A stretch of 6,380 bases of DNA from Victivallales bacterium (GTDB lineage: Bacteria > Verrucomicrobiota > Lentisphaeria > Victivallales > Victivallaceae), in NCBI GenBank assembly GCA_019038735.1, contig JAHOYW010000101.1, positions 1 through 6,380 of the forward strand, in the 5' to 3' direction. Below are positions 6,237-6,380 of this stretch, piece by piece. Each line of letters begins with the position of its first letter. Position 1 is the first letter of the stretch. The position numbers and the translations under genes are program-made. Below the pieces are notes generated by a model. That model was not told the DNA's origin, did no database searches, and was given only the letters and a program-made list of their open reading frames with translations.

Positions 6237-6380
6237 TTTTTCCCTATTTCGCACGACTCTTTTTTTTACATAATAGCTTACTATATATGAATTATCCACA
6301 AAAATAAATTAAAGTCATAGTCATCGCTTATGTCAAAAGTAACATGAAAAAGCATGAAAAGAGTGAGGTTGAATAAAATC
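6237..6380. other. AT-rich intergenic tail with no supported gene
   Basis: This stretch holds an eight-T run (6260-6267), short alternating TA near 6282-6288, one perfect TTATCCACA (6292-6300), and a 10-base-period direct repeat CATGAAAA (6343-6350 and 6353-6360). No RNA gene, convincing promoter or complete coding frame is visible. With the repeats before it, it completes the 350-base gene-free region after the decarboxylase gene. Confidence 0.5.
6292..6300 (+). promoter_or_regulatory. Single consensus DnaA-box sequence
   Basis: TTATCCACA matches the high-affinity DnaA box exactly and lies in AT-rich intergenic DNA. I found no second box nearby, so an origin is not supported. It could be a titration or regulatory site, or chance: a given 9-mer is expected about 0.05 times over both strands of this window with even base composition, more in AT-rich DNA. 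Confidence 0.25.

Noticed and set aside
6354..6380. ATG at 6354 opening a frame (MKRVRLNKI) to the window end
   Set aside because: Only nine codons are visible, there is no Shine-Dalgarno sequence, and the duplicate CATGAAAA ten bases earlier opens a frame that stops after ten codons.
1..6380. CRISPR array, tRNA, rRNA or insertion sequence
   Set aside because: No regularly spaced direct repeats, cloverleaf or CCA-ending structures, rRNA-like conserved segments or transposase frames were seen.

Overview
The window is AT-rich bacterial DNA carrying five plus-strand protein genes from base 2 to base 6030, followed by 350 bases of gene-free DNA with structured repeats. A RecD-type helicase, a lipoprotein signal peptide with a lipobox, and REP-like inverted elements point to a Gram-negative-type bacterium. 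A PVC-group organism such as Lentisphaerota would fit the mix, but that is an impression from memory and not a demonstrated assignment.

Layout: (1) 2-898, a RhuM-family gene cut off at its 5' end by the window edge. (2) 898-2781, a full-length RecD (exonuclease V alpha subunit), whose ATG overlaps the rhuM stop codon by one base. (3) An 88-base gap with a candidate promoter. (4) 2870-3976, a HEAT-like lipoprotein. (5) 3998-4810, a two-domain DUF4213/DUF364 protein. (6) 4810-6030, a fold-type III PLP decarboxylase whose ATG overlaps the previous stop by one base. (7) 6027-6120, two inverted GTAG hairpins forming a REP pair (BIME). (8) 6143-6236, an AT-rich imperfect palindrome with 33-base arms. 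(9) 6237-6380, AT-rich DNA with one perfect consensus DnaA-box sequence and no gene I can support.

The genes form two transcription blocks. rhuM-recD looks translationally coupled, which is odd because recD normally travels with recB, and RhuM genes are known from islands and defence-rich regions. Lipoprotein-DUF364-decarboxylase looks like a second operon. The decarboxylase carries signatures of the BtrK / exosortase-associated clade and not of true diaminopimelate decarboxylase (CTPYD in place of the CES-x-D active-site motif). DUF364 proteins have a proposed role in heavy-metal chelation. The coupled pair could therefore act on an amino-acid-derived metal ligand or a carrier-bound amino acid, but that is a hypothesis. 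The best-supported unusual structure is the REP pair: both hairpins share one architecture (GTAG, outer stem, single bulged A, inner stem, GCC or GCCT loop) while their stem sequences differ.
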